From: Actinomycetes bacterium
GTDB lineage: Bacteria > Actinomycetota > Acidimicrobiia > Acidimicrobiales > JAAEMS01
NCBI GenBank assembly: GCA_024225275.1
Contig: JAAEMS010000143.1
Span: forward strand, 1-35,794
Reading direction: 5' to 3'
DNA: 35,794 nucleotides
Part shown: one piece after another, positions 1-7,976 of the stretch
Layout of the letters: each line of letters begins with the position of its first letter
Position numbering within the stretch: the stretch's first letter is position 1
The notes under the pieces: generated by a model
Database searches by the model: none
Told to the model about the DNA's origin: nothing
What the model saw: the letters and a program-made list of their open reading frames with translations, nothing else
Program-made: the position numbers and the translations under genes

Positions 1-666
1 GAGGTAGGGGCCGCGGGGGTTGACAGCCTGGTAGTTGCCGCTGGACTCACAGGCCCGGAGTTGGGCCAGGTCCTCAGCGCTGAGGGTGGGCTCGGGCGGT
101 GTCGTGGTGGTGGTGTCAGGGGCCGCGGTGGTGGGTGGGGCGGTGACAGGGGCCGCCGTGGTGGGCGGGGCAGTGACAGGGGCCGCCGTGGTGGGCGGGG
201 CAGTGACAGGGGCCGCCGTGGTGGGCGGGGCGGTGACAGGGGCCGCCGTGGTGGGCGGGGCGGTGACAGGGGCCGCTGTAGTGGGCGGGGGGGTGATGGT
301 GGGAGCCAGGGTGGTCGTCGTGGCCTTGTCGTCGTTGGGCACGGCCGTGGTGCTGAGGGCCGAGGAACCGAACCCAGCAGCCCTGAGCAGGAGCACGTCA
401 GCGGTAATCGGACCCGCCACACGGAGTTGATCGACAATCTGCCTCGACCTCGTGGAGGTGGTGGTGGTGGAGGGCACCAGGGTGGTGGTGGCGGGGGCCT
501 CCATCACCTGGGCGAACGACTCGGCTGCCGATGACGCGGTGGCCAACTGGGAGTCGACGAACCCGGCCACCCCGAGCCCGGCCAAGGCGACTGCGCTCCC
601 GGCCAGCCAATGGCGCAGACGCCGGCGCTGGGGCGCGGCTTCGCAGTGGGGGTCGATCATGGCCAT
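1..666 (-). CDS. Rpf-like transglycosylase domain protein, partial (C-terminus beyond window edge)
   Basis: The reading frame opens at ATG 664-666 (a second ATG lies at 658-660) and stays open for 222 codons to the window edge. It starts with a basic segment and a hydrophobic stretch (about residues 20-36) that looks like a signal anchor. A long Thr/Pro/Ala linker follows. At residues 206-222 the sequence CESSGNYQAVNPRGPYL begins a transglycosylase-like (resuscitation-promoting factor) domain, in which Glu207 would be the catalytic acid. Such proteins cleave peptidoglycan glycan strands outside the cell. The position downstream of metG and tatD matches the actinobacterial metG-tatD-rpfB-ksgA order, so this is likely the rpfB-position gene, but the DUF348 and G5 domains of RpfB are absent from the visible part. 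A TAGCGT box 9 bp before the ATG suggests leaderless transcription. Most of the catalytic domain lies outside the window. Confidence 0.85.
   Translation of the reverse strand, partial: MAMIDPHCEAAPQRRRLRHWLAGSAVALAGLGVAGFVDSQLATASSAAESFAQVMEAPATTTLVPSTTTTSTRSRQIVDQLRVAGPITADVLLLRAAGFGSSALSTTAVPNDDKATTTTLAPTITPPPTTAAPVTAPPTTAAPVTAPPTTAAPVTAPPTTAAPVTAPPTTAAPVTAPPTTAAPDTTTTTPPEPTLSAEDLAQLRACESSGNYQAVNPRGPYL
121..300. repeat. 30-bp tandem repeat, five near-identical copies plus one degenerate
   Basis: Units begin at 121, 151, 181, 211, 241 and 271. The first five differ from each other at only a few positions; the sixth is diverged. On the minus strand each unit encodes the decapeptide PVTAPPTTAA within the linker of the Rpf-like protein. 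The unit is a multiple of three, so copy-number change would lengthen or shorten the wall-spanning linker without a frameshift. Confidence 0.95.
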
Positions 667-675
667 ACGGTTGTC

Positions 676-681
676 ACGCTA
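676..681 (-). promoter_or_regulatory. -10 box TAGCGT, leaderless start of Rpf-like gene
   Basis: TAGCGT on the minus strand lies 9 bp before the ATG and there is no Shine-Dalgarno sequence. It belongs to a recurring set of TANNNT boxes 7-9 bp from start codons in this window. Confidence 0.55.
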
Positions 682-713
682 GGGGTAGCCGTAACCAAAC
701 CGCAACCTGGGCG

Positions 714-1376
714 TCACGTAGAGAGTTCAGCCACCACGGTGAGTAGTGAGTCGAGATCGGCGTCGGTGTTGAAGTAATGGACGCCTGCTCGGACAACCGC
801 GTCGAGCCCGCGTGGGGCCAGATCGTTCTGAGCATTGTGGACACCCGGGGCCGACACATTGACCCCGCGGCCCTTCAGGGCCTGGAAACCGCCACGGCTT
901 CATGGCCGGCGACGGTGAAGGTCACGATTCCGCACTGCTCGACTCCTTCGTCGCGGACCTCGACGCCGTCGATGGCGGCCAGGTCGGAGCGGAGGCGACC
1001 GGCCAGGACGGCAATGCACTGGCCAATCGCGTCGATGCCGATGTCGAGGACGTACTGGGTGGCCACCCCGAGGCCGACCTTGCCCTCATAGTTCTGTTCG
1101 CCGAACTCGAACCGCTGGACGCCGATGTGGTGAACGCCACTTCATCGGGCTGGCAGTTGAGCAGGCGGGCGGTGGCGCCGTAGACGGCGTCGAGCTGATC
1201 GGCCCGATGGGCGGCCGTCTCGTAGCCACCCGTCCGTTCCTCGAGCCGCAGGTAGTCCACGACCGCGTCGACCACCGGTCGCGGGGCAGCGACGAGCCTG
1301 CGTTGTTCAGGTGGGCGATGTCGGCCGCGCCCGGGGTGTCGGTCCGAATCCGTTCGAGATCGATGGGTGAGTTCAC
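714..1376 (-). pseudogene. Decayed class V aminotransferase (cysteine desulfurase/isopenicillin N epimerase-like)
   Basis: Three reading frames on the minus strand together give a class V aminotransferase. The GTG start at 1376 overlaps the tatD stop, and the first frame encodes AHLNNAGSSLP, a typical family N-terminus. The frame then shifts to PRPVVDAVVDYLRLEERTG and continues to DEVAFTTSAS. Near 1115-1130 the frame changes again and the text jumps directly to FEFGEQNYEGKVGLGVATQY, a C-terminal-domain motif. A last frameshift near 875 leads to LKGRGVNVSAPGVHN and GLDAVVRAGVHYFNTDADLD, ending at TGA 714-716. The central part of the family, including the lysine that binds pyridoxal phosphate, is missing. 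With frameshifts and an internal deletion of well over 100 residues it cannot make an active enzyme. The overlapping start suggests it was once an operon member with tatD. Confidence 0.85.
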
Positions 1377-2131
1377 GAGCGGAGTCCGTAGAAGTTCTCG
1401 GTGGTGGCCCAGGTGGCGTCGGCCACCTCTTCGACTGGGCGGTTCTGCACGGCTGCCACCGCCTCACCCACCAGGGCGACGAATGCCGGCTGGTTGGGCT
1501 TGCCCCGATGGGGAACGGGAGCCAGATAGGGCGAGTCGGTCTCGATGAGGAGCCGGTCGAGTGGTGTCAGGGCCGCGGCCGCCTGCAGGTCGGTGGCCGA
1601 TTGGAAGGTCACGATTCCCGAGAACGACAGGTGGGCGCCCCGTTCCAGGCCCCTCTCGGCCTCGGAGGGTCCACCGGTGAAGCAGTGGAACACGGTGCGC
1701 TCGGGCACGCCCTCGGAGTCGAGGATGGCAAAGGTGTCGTCCCAGGCATCACGGCTGTGGATCACGAGGGGCAGATCATGGGTGTGGGCCCAACCGATCT
1801 GGGTTGCGAACACCTGGCACTGTTCCTCACGAGGTGAGTTGTCGTAGTAGAAGTCGAGCCCACATTCGCCGACCGCCACCACCTTCGGGTGAGTGAGGAG
1901 GTCCTCGAGACCGCCCAGCCCCTCCTTGGCGTCGTGAGGGTGCAGACCGGCAGTGGCCCACACCCCTCGGTGCTGCTCGGCCACCTCGACCGCCCGAAGG
2001 GTCGTGGCCAGGTCGGTGCCGACGTTGACGAAACGCTCGACCCCGACGGCGCGGGCGGCGGCCAGTACCTCGTCGATTGGAGCTGCGTCCTTGCCGTAGC
2101 CGAGGTGACAGTGGTTGTCGGTCCAGCGCAT
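1373..2131 (-). CDS. tatD: TatD family metal-dependent DNase
   Basis: A 252-residue TatD-family hydrolase with a TIM-barrel fold. TatD proteins are metal-dependent nucleases, and some act as D-aminoacyl-tRNA or DNA-repair enzymes. Visible motifs in order: DNHCHL at residues 4-9 (metal ligands of the DxHxH type), GLHPH, GECGLDFYYD, VIHSRDAWDD, HCFTG and ETDSPYLAPVPHRG near the C-terminus, all family hallmarks. I chose ATG 2129-2131 because the open frame upstream lies inside metG and the DNHCHL motif normally sits at the N-terminus. The start is 8 bp after the metG stop, so the two genes are probably co-transcribed, as in many actinobacteria. The length is normal for the family. Confidence 0.95.
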   Translation of the reverse strand: MRWTDNHCHLGYGKDAAPIDEVLAAARAVGVERFVNVGTDLATTLRAVEVAEQHRGVWATAGLHPHDAKEGLGGLEDLLTHPKVVAVGECGLDFYYDNSPREEQCQVFATQIGWAHTHDLPLVIHSRDAWDDTFAILDSEGVPERTVFHCFTGGPSEAERGLERGAHLSFSGIVTFQSATDLQAAAALTPLDRLLIETDSPYLAPVPHRGKPNQPAFVALVGEAVAAVQNRPVEEVADATWATTENFYGLRS

Positions 2132-2139
2132 TGTGGGGT

Positions 2140-3636
2140 TCAGGTGACCAGCCGCGGGAAGAGGGGCTTGGCCTTCTCGATGGTGGCACCACCCGGGTAG
2201 CCACCCCAGGCTGCGTCGTCGGGAACCCGACAATCGGTGGGGGAACCGTCGAGACCGATGCGGGTCCAGATCTGGTCTGCCGTGGCGGGGATGACCGGGC
2301 CGGCCAGCAGGGCCACCAGACGAAGCACCTCGAGGGCATCACCCAGGACCCGATCGACATCAGGCCCGGGGTCGGCCTTCCACGGCTCGTTCTTCTCGAG
2401 GTGGGCGTTGGCCTCGCGGACCAGCCGGAACGTGGCCTCCAGCGCGACCGATGGGGCCAGGGCCTCCCATGCGTCAACGGTGGCCTGCACGGCTTCGGCC
2501 GCGATGGGAGCGAGAGGGCTGTCGGGGTCTGGAGCTGGGGCCACGCCGTCGCACTTCTTTCCCACCACCGTGGACACCCGCGACAGTAGATTCCCGAGAT
2601 TGTTGGCCAGGTCTGTGTTGTAGCGGGTGACCATGCCCTCGTAGCTGAAGTCGCTGTCGGGACCCAACGGGGCGTCGCGCAGGATGCCGAACCGGAAGCC
2701 GTCGATGCCGAAGTCCTCGACCAGGTCGGCCGGGGCAATGCTGTTGAGCTTCGACTTGCTCATCTTCTCGCCGCCGATGAGCAGCCAACCGTGCACGGCG
2801 AAGCGGGGCAGATCCTCGATACCGGCCGCCAACAGCATGGCCGGCCAGTACACACAGTGGAAGCGGAGAATGTCCTTGCCGATGACGTGCAGGGTCGAGG
2901 GCCACCACTCCTCGAACCGCTCCGGGTCGGACGCGTAGCCCACTGCAGTGGCGTAGTTGATGAGCGCGTCGTACCAGACGTAGAAGACATGGTCCGGATC
3001 CCACGGCACCGGTACCCCCCAGTCGATGGAGGTGCGGGTGATCGAGATGTCGGACAGGCCCTGCTTGATGAGCCCGACTGCCTCGTTGAGACGGGAGGTC
3101 GGGGTGATGGCCTCCGGGTGGGCGGCGTAGTAGTCGAGCAGGGGCTGCTCGAACTCGCTGAGCTTGAAGAACCAGTTCTCTTCGCTCATGTGCTCGACCG
3201 GGCCCGACACCCGGCCCTCGTCGACGTCGGCCTGGGTCACGTAGGCCTCGTCGGACACCGAGTACAGCCCCTCGTAGGCCGCCTTGTAGATGTAGCCGTT
3301 GTCGTAGGCTCGCTGGAGCAACTTCTGGACTGCCTCGCCGTGGCGGGGTTCGGTGGTACGGATGAAGTCGTCGTTGGAGATGCCGAGCTGATCCCACGCA
3401 TCTCGAAACCGAATGCTGGTGCTGTCGGCCTGCTCGAGGGGGGTGAGACCATTGGCCTTTGCCGACCTCATGACCTTCAGCCCGTGTTCGTCGGTGCCGG
3501 TCAGGAACCAGGTGTGGTCACCGAGGAGGCGATGCCACCGGGCCAAAACGTCGGCGATGACAGTGGTATAGGCGTGCCCTACGTGGGGGGCGTCATTCAC
3601 GTAGTAGATCGGTGTGGTCACGTAGAAGTGGGACAC
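2140..3636 (-). CDS. metG: Methionyl-tRNA synthetase
   Basis: A 498-residue class I aminoacyl-tRNA synthetase that charges tRNA-Met. The HIGH-type signature is PHVGH at residues 17-21, within a typical N-terminus (YVTTPIYYVNDAPHVGHAYT). TGTDEHGLK follows, and KMSKS is at residues 291-295. The tryptophan-rich WGVPVPWD and FYVWYDALINY segments are also typical. It lacks the C-terminal tRNA-binding EMAP-type domain found in longer versions, as is common in actinobacteria. The start is GTG at 3634-3636, because the methionine-proximal motif begins directly after it. A TAGCCT box lies 8 bp upstream and there is no clear ribosome binding site, so the mRNA may be leaderless. tatD follows after 8 bp. 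The S1-domain gene is divergent across a 253-bp intergenic region in which I see no other gene I can support. Confidence 0.97.
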   Translation of the reverse strand: MSHFYVTTPIYYVNDAPHVGHAYTTVIADVLARWHRLLGDHTWFLTGTDEHGLKVMRSAKANGLTPLEQADSTSIRFRDAWDQLGISNDDFIRTTEPRHGEAVQKLLQRAYDNGYIYKAAYEGLYSVSDEAYVTQADVDEGRVSGPVEHMSEENWFFKLSEFEQPLLDYYAAHPEAITPTSRLNEAVGLIKQGLSDISITRTSIDWGVPVPWDPDHVFYVWYDALINYATAVGYASDPERFEEWWPSTLHVIGKDILRFHCVYWPAMLLAAGIEDLPRFAVHGWLLIGGEKMSKSKLNSIAPADLVEDFGIDGFRFGILRDAPLGPDSDFSYEGMVTRYNTDLANNLGNLLSRVSTVVGKKCDGVAPAPDPDSPLAPIAAEAVQATVDAWEALAPSVALEATFRLVREANAHLEKNEPWKADPGPDVDRVLGDALEVLRLVALLAGPVIPATADQIWTRIGLDGSPTDCRVPDDAAWGGYPGGATIEKAKPLFPRLVT

Positions 3637-3644
3637 GGCTGACC

Positions 3645-3650
3645 AGGCTA
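3645..3650 (-). promoter_or_regulatory. -10 box TAGCCT, leaderless start of metG
   Basis: TAGCCT on the minus strand is 8 bp before the GTG start of metG. No Shine-Dalgarno sequence is seen between them. Confidence 0.5.
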
Positions 3651-3889
3651 CCGACCGGCCCCACGGTTGGGGAGCTCAATTCGACGGCGGATCGTCATGA
3701 GTACGCGATCGTCAGCCCGGCACCATCTGTGGCACCCTTCTCGTTTGTGGGGGCATCCGGCTCCGCGGCCTTCTCGGCCGTGAGGTCAGGGTCCGGCATC
3801 GCCACCCGGCGACGGACGACCACCCTCACCACGAACCAATCTGACGGGGACTCGCCAGCGGATCCCGCGACAACGAACAGGGCACAACG

Positions 3890-5416
3890 ATGAGCGGCGA
3901 CGAGCAGCAACCCGACCTTCCGGCCACCGAGACCACCGAGACACCACCGGTCGAGGTCACACCCCCGGCTACAGCCGAACCGGAGGTGTCCGCCGCCCCC
4001 GAAGAGCTGGCAGCGGTAGGGGAGGCTCCCGCCGGAGTGCCCTCGCCACCGGTTGAGGAACCGGCAGCCGTTGCACCCGCCACGGAGGACCCGGCCGAAT
4101 TCCCCGCTCCGCCCGCCGAGCCCGAGCCCGAGCCCGAGCCACCAGCCGAAACACCGGCCGCCGCCATCGAGGAGACGGCCGAACCGGAACCGGCGCCCGA
4201 GCCCTCGGCCGCTGAGTCGGCCCCGACCCCGGCCGCGGAAGCACCGGCCGAACCCACCCCAGAAGCAGCAGAAGCACCCGCCCCCGCGGTGGCCACCGAA
4301 CCGGCCCCCGCTGAACCGGCGGCAGCTCCTGGGACGGCTGCGACTCCCGAGATCGGATCCAGCGCACCCGCAGGCTCACCGCCCCCCACCGGCGCGCCCA
4401 AGCGGTCGGAGTCGGGGCAGATCATCGAGGTCCGGGTCATGGCCGTCGACGCCGAAGAGGTCGAGGTCGAGCTGCCCGACGGGCGCCGGGGCGTTATCTC
4501 CCGCCGCCATCTCACCAGCGACGGACGTGACGCCAGCGAGGTCGTGTCGGTGGGCGACACCGTCACCGCTGCCGTCTTGATCAGAGAGGACCATCGCCAG
4601 CGAGTTGCCCTGTCCCGGGTCTGGGCTCTCAAGCAGACAGCCTGGACCGATGTGGTCAAGGCCATGGAAGACCACTCCATCGTGACCGGCACGGTGCGCC
4701 AGGTCAGCACCTCCGGACTCGTCCTCGACGTGGGCGGAGTTCGGGGCTTCGTGCCCACGTCCCAGATCGGGCCGATGGTCGAGGGTGACGACATCACCAC
4801 CTGGGTCGGCAAGAACCTCGACACCACCGTCATCGAGGCCGATCCCGACAAGGAAAGGCTCGTCCTCTCCCGACGCTCGGTGCTCAACCGCCAGCGCCGC
4901 AAGGGTGAGCACGACCTTCTGGCCGGCCTCGAGGTGGGCTCGGTACACACTGGCAAGGTGTCGTCGCTGGTCGACTACGGCGCCTTCATCGACATCGGCG
5001 GGATCGCCGGTCTGGTGCACGTCTCGGAGATGAGCTGGGACCGGGTTCGACGACCCAGCGATGTGGTCTCGGTGGGCGACGAAGTCCAGGTCAGGGTCAT
5101 GGACGTCAAGATCAAGCGCCGGCGTATCAAGCTGTCGATGCGGGCCCTCGGCGAAGATCCTCTTCGCCAGATCGAGGTGGGGGCCGTCGTCCAGGGTGAG
5201 GTATCGCGTCTGGTCGACTTCGGGGCCTTCGTACGCATCGACCCCGGCATCGAGGGTCTGGTGCACATCACCGAGCTGGCTGAGTACCGAGTGTCGGTAC
5301 CCGAAGAGGTGGTCACCCCGGGCGAGACGGTGTCGGTGAAGATCATCGGCGTCGACAAGAAGCGCCGACGGGTCGAGCTCTCGATCAACCAAGCGATGCT
5401 CCTACCACCCAGCTGA
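3890..5416 (+). CDS. S1 RNA-binding domain protein with long acidic Pro/Ala/Glu N-terminus
   Basis: A 508-residue protein. Residues 1 to about 172 are a low-complexity run rich in Pro, Ala and Glu, expected to be disordered and strongly acidic. Four S1-type OB folds follow. The first (about 177-245) is degenerate. The second begins near 263 (SIVTGTVRQVS). The third begins near 349 (GSVHTGKVSSLVDYGAFIDI, GLVHVSEM). The fourth begins near 430 (GAVVQGEVSRLVDFGAFV, GLVHITELA). Domains three and four carry the canonical VDxGAF and GLVHxxE signatures, so RNA binding is expected. Whether this is the ribosomal S1 (RpsA) or a paralogue is unclear. The four-domain layout resembles actinobacterial RpsA, but the 170-residue leader and the location next to metG are not typical of rpsA. 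It ends 5 bp before the convergent rmuC stop. The ATG at 3890 is a reasonable start with a weak upstream ribosome binding site. Confidence 0.85.
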   Translation: MSGDEQQPDLPATETTETPPVEVTPPATAEPEVSAAPEELAAVGEAPAGVPSPPVEEPAAVAPATEDPAEFPAPPAEPEPEPEPPAETPAAAIEETAEPEPAPEPSAAESAPTPAAEAPAEPTPEAAEAPAPAVATEPAPAEPAAAPGTAATPEIGSSAPAGSPPPTGAPKRSESGQIIEVRVMAVDAEEVEVELPDGRRGVISRRHLTSDGRDASEVVSVGDTVTAAVLIREDHRQRVALSRVWALKQTAWTDVVKAMEDHSIVTGTVRQVSTSGLVLDVGGVRGFVPTSQIGPMVEGDDITTWVGKNLDTTVIEADPDKERLVLSRRSVLNRQRRKGEHDLLAGLEVGSVHTGKVSSLVDYGAFIDIGGIAGLVHVSEMSWDRVRRPSDVVSVGDEVQVRVMDVKIKRRRIKLSMRALGEDPLRQIEVGAVVQGEVSRLVDFGAFVRIDPGIEGLVHITELAEYRVSVPEEVVTPGETVSVKIIGVDKKRRRVELSINQAMLLPPS

Positions 5417-5421
5417 GTGCC

Positions 5422-6678
5422 CTAGCCGGCGATCTCCCGCAACCAGGGGCGATCACCGGCGGTCTCGGGTTCGGGAGATGGGGCCACCTCGGCCTGATCG
5501 GTTCCAGGGGCGTCGCGGCGGTTCCGGAGACGGTCGATCTCGTCGATCTGGCGTTCGAGCTGGCGCCGGCGGGTGCCGCTCAGGTCGCCGAAGGCCTTCT
5601 GGGTACTCTCGAGCCGTTTGCCAACCGTCTCCATTGAGTCGGTGAACTTCCCCCACTGGGTCGAGAACGAGCCCAGGCACTCGAGGATCTCGTCGGAAGT
5701 CCGAGCCAGCTGGTAGCTGTCGATGGCCTGGCGGATGACCGCCAGTACCGCGAAGAGTGAGAAAGGCGAACACAGCACGACCTTGCGACCCAAGGCCAGA
5801 TCGACCAACTCGCTGTCGTTCTCGTGCAGGAACCCGTAGACGCTCTCGTTGGGGATGAACAGCAGAACGTAGTCAGTGGTGGACGCTGGGTCGATGTAGT
5901 CGCGCCCGCCCAGCTCCTTGATTCGGTTCCGGACGTCGCGGGCGAAGGCGGTGCGGTGGGCGTCGCGCTGGAGGTCTTCGTCGGCCCGCAGGAAGCGCAG
6001 GTAGTTGTCGATGGGGAACTTGACGTCCATGTGGACCATCCGGTCCTGGGGAAGGAAGAAGGTGAAGTCCGGGATCGTGCCCGTGGGCAGAGCCGTCTGC
6101 TTCCGGTAGTTGACCCCCTCGACGAAGCCGGCCGCCCTCAGAACATCATCGGCCATGCGCTCGCCCCACTGGCCCCGCGCCTTGGGGCTGGCCAGAGCCT
6201 CCTGGAGGGCGCGGGTGGTGTCGGCCAAGTGGGTGCTGGTTCGCACAGCCTCAGCCAGGCCCTTCTCGAGCCGGCTGGCCTGCTGGTTGCGCTCGCGGTC
6301 CAGACTGCCCATCAGCTCGCGGAGACGATGAAGCTCCGAGCGCATCTCGCGAACTTGCTCACCCACCACCTCGTTGCGGTGATCAAGCTCGCGTGAGCCG
6401 GCCTCGAGCTGGTCACCCAGCTTGGCCCCGGCGACGTTGACGACCGTCTCGAGGGTGGTGCGGCGGTCGACCTCGCGCTCGTCACGCAAGACCCGCACCG
6501 CCTCGTTCAGGACGGCCCTCCGGTCAGTATCGACCGTGGCCATCAAGGCGTGGCGTTCGGCGTCGAGCTCGGCCCGGCCCCGGGCCAAGAGTTCACGGGC
6601 AGCCAGACCCGCCACGGCCAGGACCAATACCAGCACGGCGGCGCTCACGAGCACGATGATCAACATGCCACTGACCAT
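5422..6678 (-). CDS. rmuC: RmuC family DNA recombination protein
   Basis: A 418-residue RmuC-family protein, a nuclease-like membrane-anchored protein thought to limit recombination at inverted repeats. An N-terminal membrane segment (about residues 4-25) is followed by a long coiled-coil region, then the RmuC core with GQWGERMADDVLRAAGF, TGTIPDFTFFLP, VHMDVKFPIDNYLRF and YVLLFIPNESVY. These restriction-endonuclease-like motifs include Asp and Lys of DVKFP. I chose ATG 6676-6678 because AGGGG lies 6 bp before it; an in-frame GTG at 6696 would add six residues without a better ribosome binding site. It follows rsmI by about 50 bp on the same strand and ends tail to tail with the S1-domain gene. 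The length is typical of the family. Confidence 0.93.
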   Translation of the reverse strand: MVSGMLIIVLVSAAVLVLVLAVAGLAARELLARGRAELDAERHALMATVDTDRRAVLNEAVRVLRDEREVDRRTTLETVVNVAGAKLGDQLEAGSRELDHRNEVVGEQVREMRSELHRLRELMGSLDRERNQQASRLEKGLAEAVRTSTHLADTTRALQEALASPKARGQWGERMADDVLRAAGFVEGVNYRKQTALPTGTIPDFTFFLPQDRMVHMDVKFPIDNYLRFLRADEDLQRDAHRTAFARDVRNRIKELGGRDYIDPASTTDYVLLFIPNESVYGFLHENDSELVDLALGRKVVLCSPFSLFAVLAVIRQAIDSYQLARTSDEILECLGSFSTQWGKFTDSMETVGKRLESTQKAFGDLSGTRRRQLERQIDEIDRLRNRRDAPGTDQAEVAPSPEPETAGDRPWLREIAG

Positions 6679-6726
6679 AAAGAGCCCCTGTGACACTCTC
6701 GGGGATCCCAGTGCCGGCGCGGGTCC

Positions 6727-7566
6727 TCAGGTGGCCAGACGGTAGACCCGGTTGCGGGCCACGCCGTAACGTTGGGCCACCAGGGCCACCGCGTCGCGGG
6801 TGGAAGATCCGGCCTCACGTTCGGCCGCCACGGCGGCGGTGAGCTCGTCATCGTCCACCTCGCCCGGGGGCGGGGGCTGACCCCCGACGACCAGAACGAA
6901 CTCGCCCCTCACCCTGTCCTGGGGAAAGGCCTCGACGGCGTCGCCCAGCTCACCCCGCCAGACATCCTCGTGGAGTTTGGTGAGCTCGCGGGCCACAGCC
7001 ACCGGCCGGCTGGCCCCCATGGCGTCGGCGAGGTCGGTGAGGGTCTTGTGGAGTCGGTGCGGTGCCTCGTAGAACACCATCGTCCGGGCCTCGCCGACCA
7101 GTTCGGCCAGCCGACGAACCCGCTGGGCACCCTTGCGGGGCAGAAAGCCCTCGAAGGTGAATCGCTCGGTGGGCAGGCCGCTGACCACCAAGGCGGCCAA
7201 CACTGCCGACGGCCCGGGTACCGCGCTGACGGCGAGGCCGGCCGCGACCACAGCCTGCACCAGCCGGGCCCCGGGGTCTGACACTGCCGGTGTGCCGGCA
7301 TCGCTGACCAACACCACGGTCTGCCCGGACGCGACCGCCGCCACGATCCGGGACTCGTGGTCGAACTCGGTGTGCTCGTTGACCACGATCATCGGCCGCT
7401 TGATACCGAGCTTGTGCAGGAGCCCGCCGGTCCGACGAGTGTCCTCGCACCCCACCAAGTCGGAGCGTTCGAAGGCCTCGATGGCCCGCGGGGACAGGTC
7501 ACCAAGATTGCCGATGGGGGTGGCGACGAGCACCAGCTCACCTGCGGGCCGAGCTGTGGCGCTCAA
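6727..7566 (-). CDS. rsmI: 16S rRNA (cytidine(1402)-2'-O)-methyltransferase RsmI
   Basis: A 279-residue SAM-dependent methyltransferase of the tetrapyrrole-methylase fold that 2'-O-methylates C1402 in the decoding centre of 16S rRNA. Diagnostic motifs: LVLVATPIGNLGDLSPRA at the N-terminus, CEDTRRTGGLL, VVNEHTE, VLVSDAGTPAVSDPG, VPGPSAVLAALVVSGLP, FEGFLPRKG and FYEAPHR. The C-terminus (about the last 45 residues) resembles the helix-turn-helix-like tail of RsmI. The start is TTG 7564-7566, which overlaps the stop of the DUF192 gene (TTGA) and puts the conserved TPIGNLGD segment at the usual distance from the N-terminus. Translation is therefore probably coupled to the DUF192 gene. rsmI sits close to metG in many actinobacteria, as here. 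Confidence 0.95.
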   Translation of the reverse strand: MSATARPAGELVLVATPIGNLGDLSPRAIEAFERSDLVGCEDTRRTGGLLHKLGIKRPMIVVNEHTEFDHESRIVAAVASGQTVVLVSDAGTPAVSDPGARLVQAVVAAGLAVSAVPGPSAVLAALVVSGLPTERFTFEGFLPRKGAQRVRRLAELVGEARTMVFYEAPHRLHKTLTDLADAMGASRPVAVARELTKLHEDVWRGELGDAVEAFPQDRVRGEFVLVVGGQPPPPGEVDDDELTAAVAAEREAGSSTRDAVALVAQRYGVARNRVYRLAT

Positions 7567-7934
7567 GAGTGGACGGCCGAACCGTCGGAGTCGTCGGCTT
7601 CGCGGACACGTATGTCGAGCACGTCTCCGACCCTGACGTCCCACCGGGCGAAGGCTCCGGCCTCGGCTTCGATGATCTGGCGGGCCCGGTAGCGGGGCCG
7701 GGTGAGGCGATGGGCACGCACGGTGCGGATCTCGATGACCCGGAGATCGGCGTCGCAGAAGGCGATGTCGAGAGGGAAGCGCATACCGAAGGTGTGTACC
7801 CCGCGGGCCCCCGCCAAGAGCATGGCGGCGCCCTTCAGCTCAGCCCGACCCAGCAACCCCCTCATCCGCCGGGACGGGGAGTCCGCGATCTCGAGTGAGG
7901 CGAGTACCTGCTCGTCTTTCACCAACCAGGGCAT
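7563..7934 (-). CDS. DUF192 family protein
   Basis: A 123-residue DUF192 protein. The family signature is clear: RRMRGLLGRAELKGAAMLL, then VHTFGMRFPLDIAFCD, then a basic segment and EAEAGAFARWDVRVGDVL near the end. The function of DUF192 is not established. Many homologues carry a signal peptide, but this one has none, so it is probably cytoplasmic. The ATG at 7932-7934 is preceded by GGAGGTGATC, a near-perfect complement to the 3' end of 16S rRNA and the strongest ribosome binding site in the window. It begins 42 bp after the ychF stop on the same strand, and its stop overlaps the rsmI start. It looks like an internal member of a ychF-DUF192-rsmI-rmuC transcription unit. Confidence 0.9.
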   Translation of the reverse strand: MPWLVKDEQVLASLEIADSPSRRMRGLLGRAELKGAAMLLAGARGVHTFGMRFPLDIAFCDADLRVIEIRTVRAHRLTRPRYRARQIIEAEAGAFARWDVRVGDVLDIRVREADDSDGSAVHS

Positions 7935-7976
7935 CGATCACCTCCGGCGTCTGCCTTCCCAACCAGCATGCCCGAG

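Noticed and set aside
121..300. The 30-bp repeats as a CRISPR array
   Set aside because: The units are directly adjacent with no spacers, are in frame with the Rpf-like linker and encode a Pro/Thr/Ala decapeptide.
61..534. Open frame on the plus strand rich in Gly and Arg
   Set aside because: It is the complement of the Rpf-like linker repeat and has no protein-like composition.
3695..3910. Possible small gene upstream of metG on the minus strand
   Set aside because: Its GC-rich third positions are suggestive, but it has no recognisable motif or ribosome binding site and overlaps the S1 gene start. Kept only as a note.
4376..5392. A 338-codon open frame on the minus strand opposite the S1-domain gene
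   Set aside because: It mirrors the S1-domain reading frame, has no family features, and long antisense frames are expected in high-GC coding DNA.
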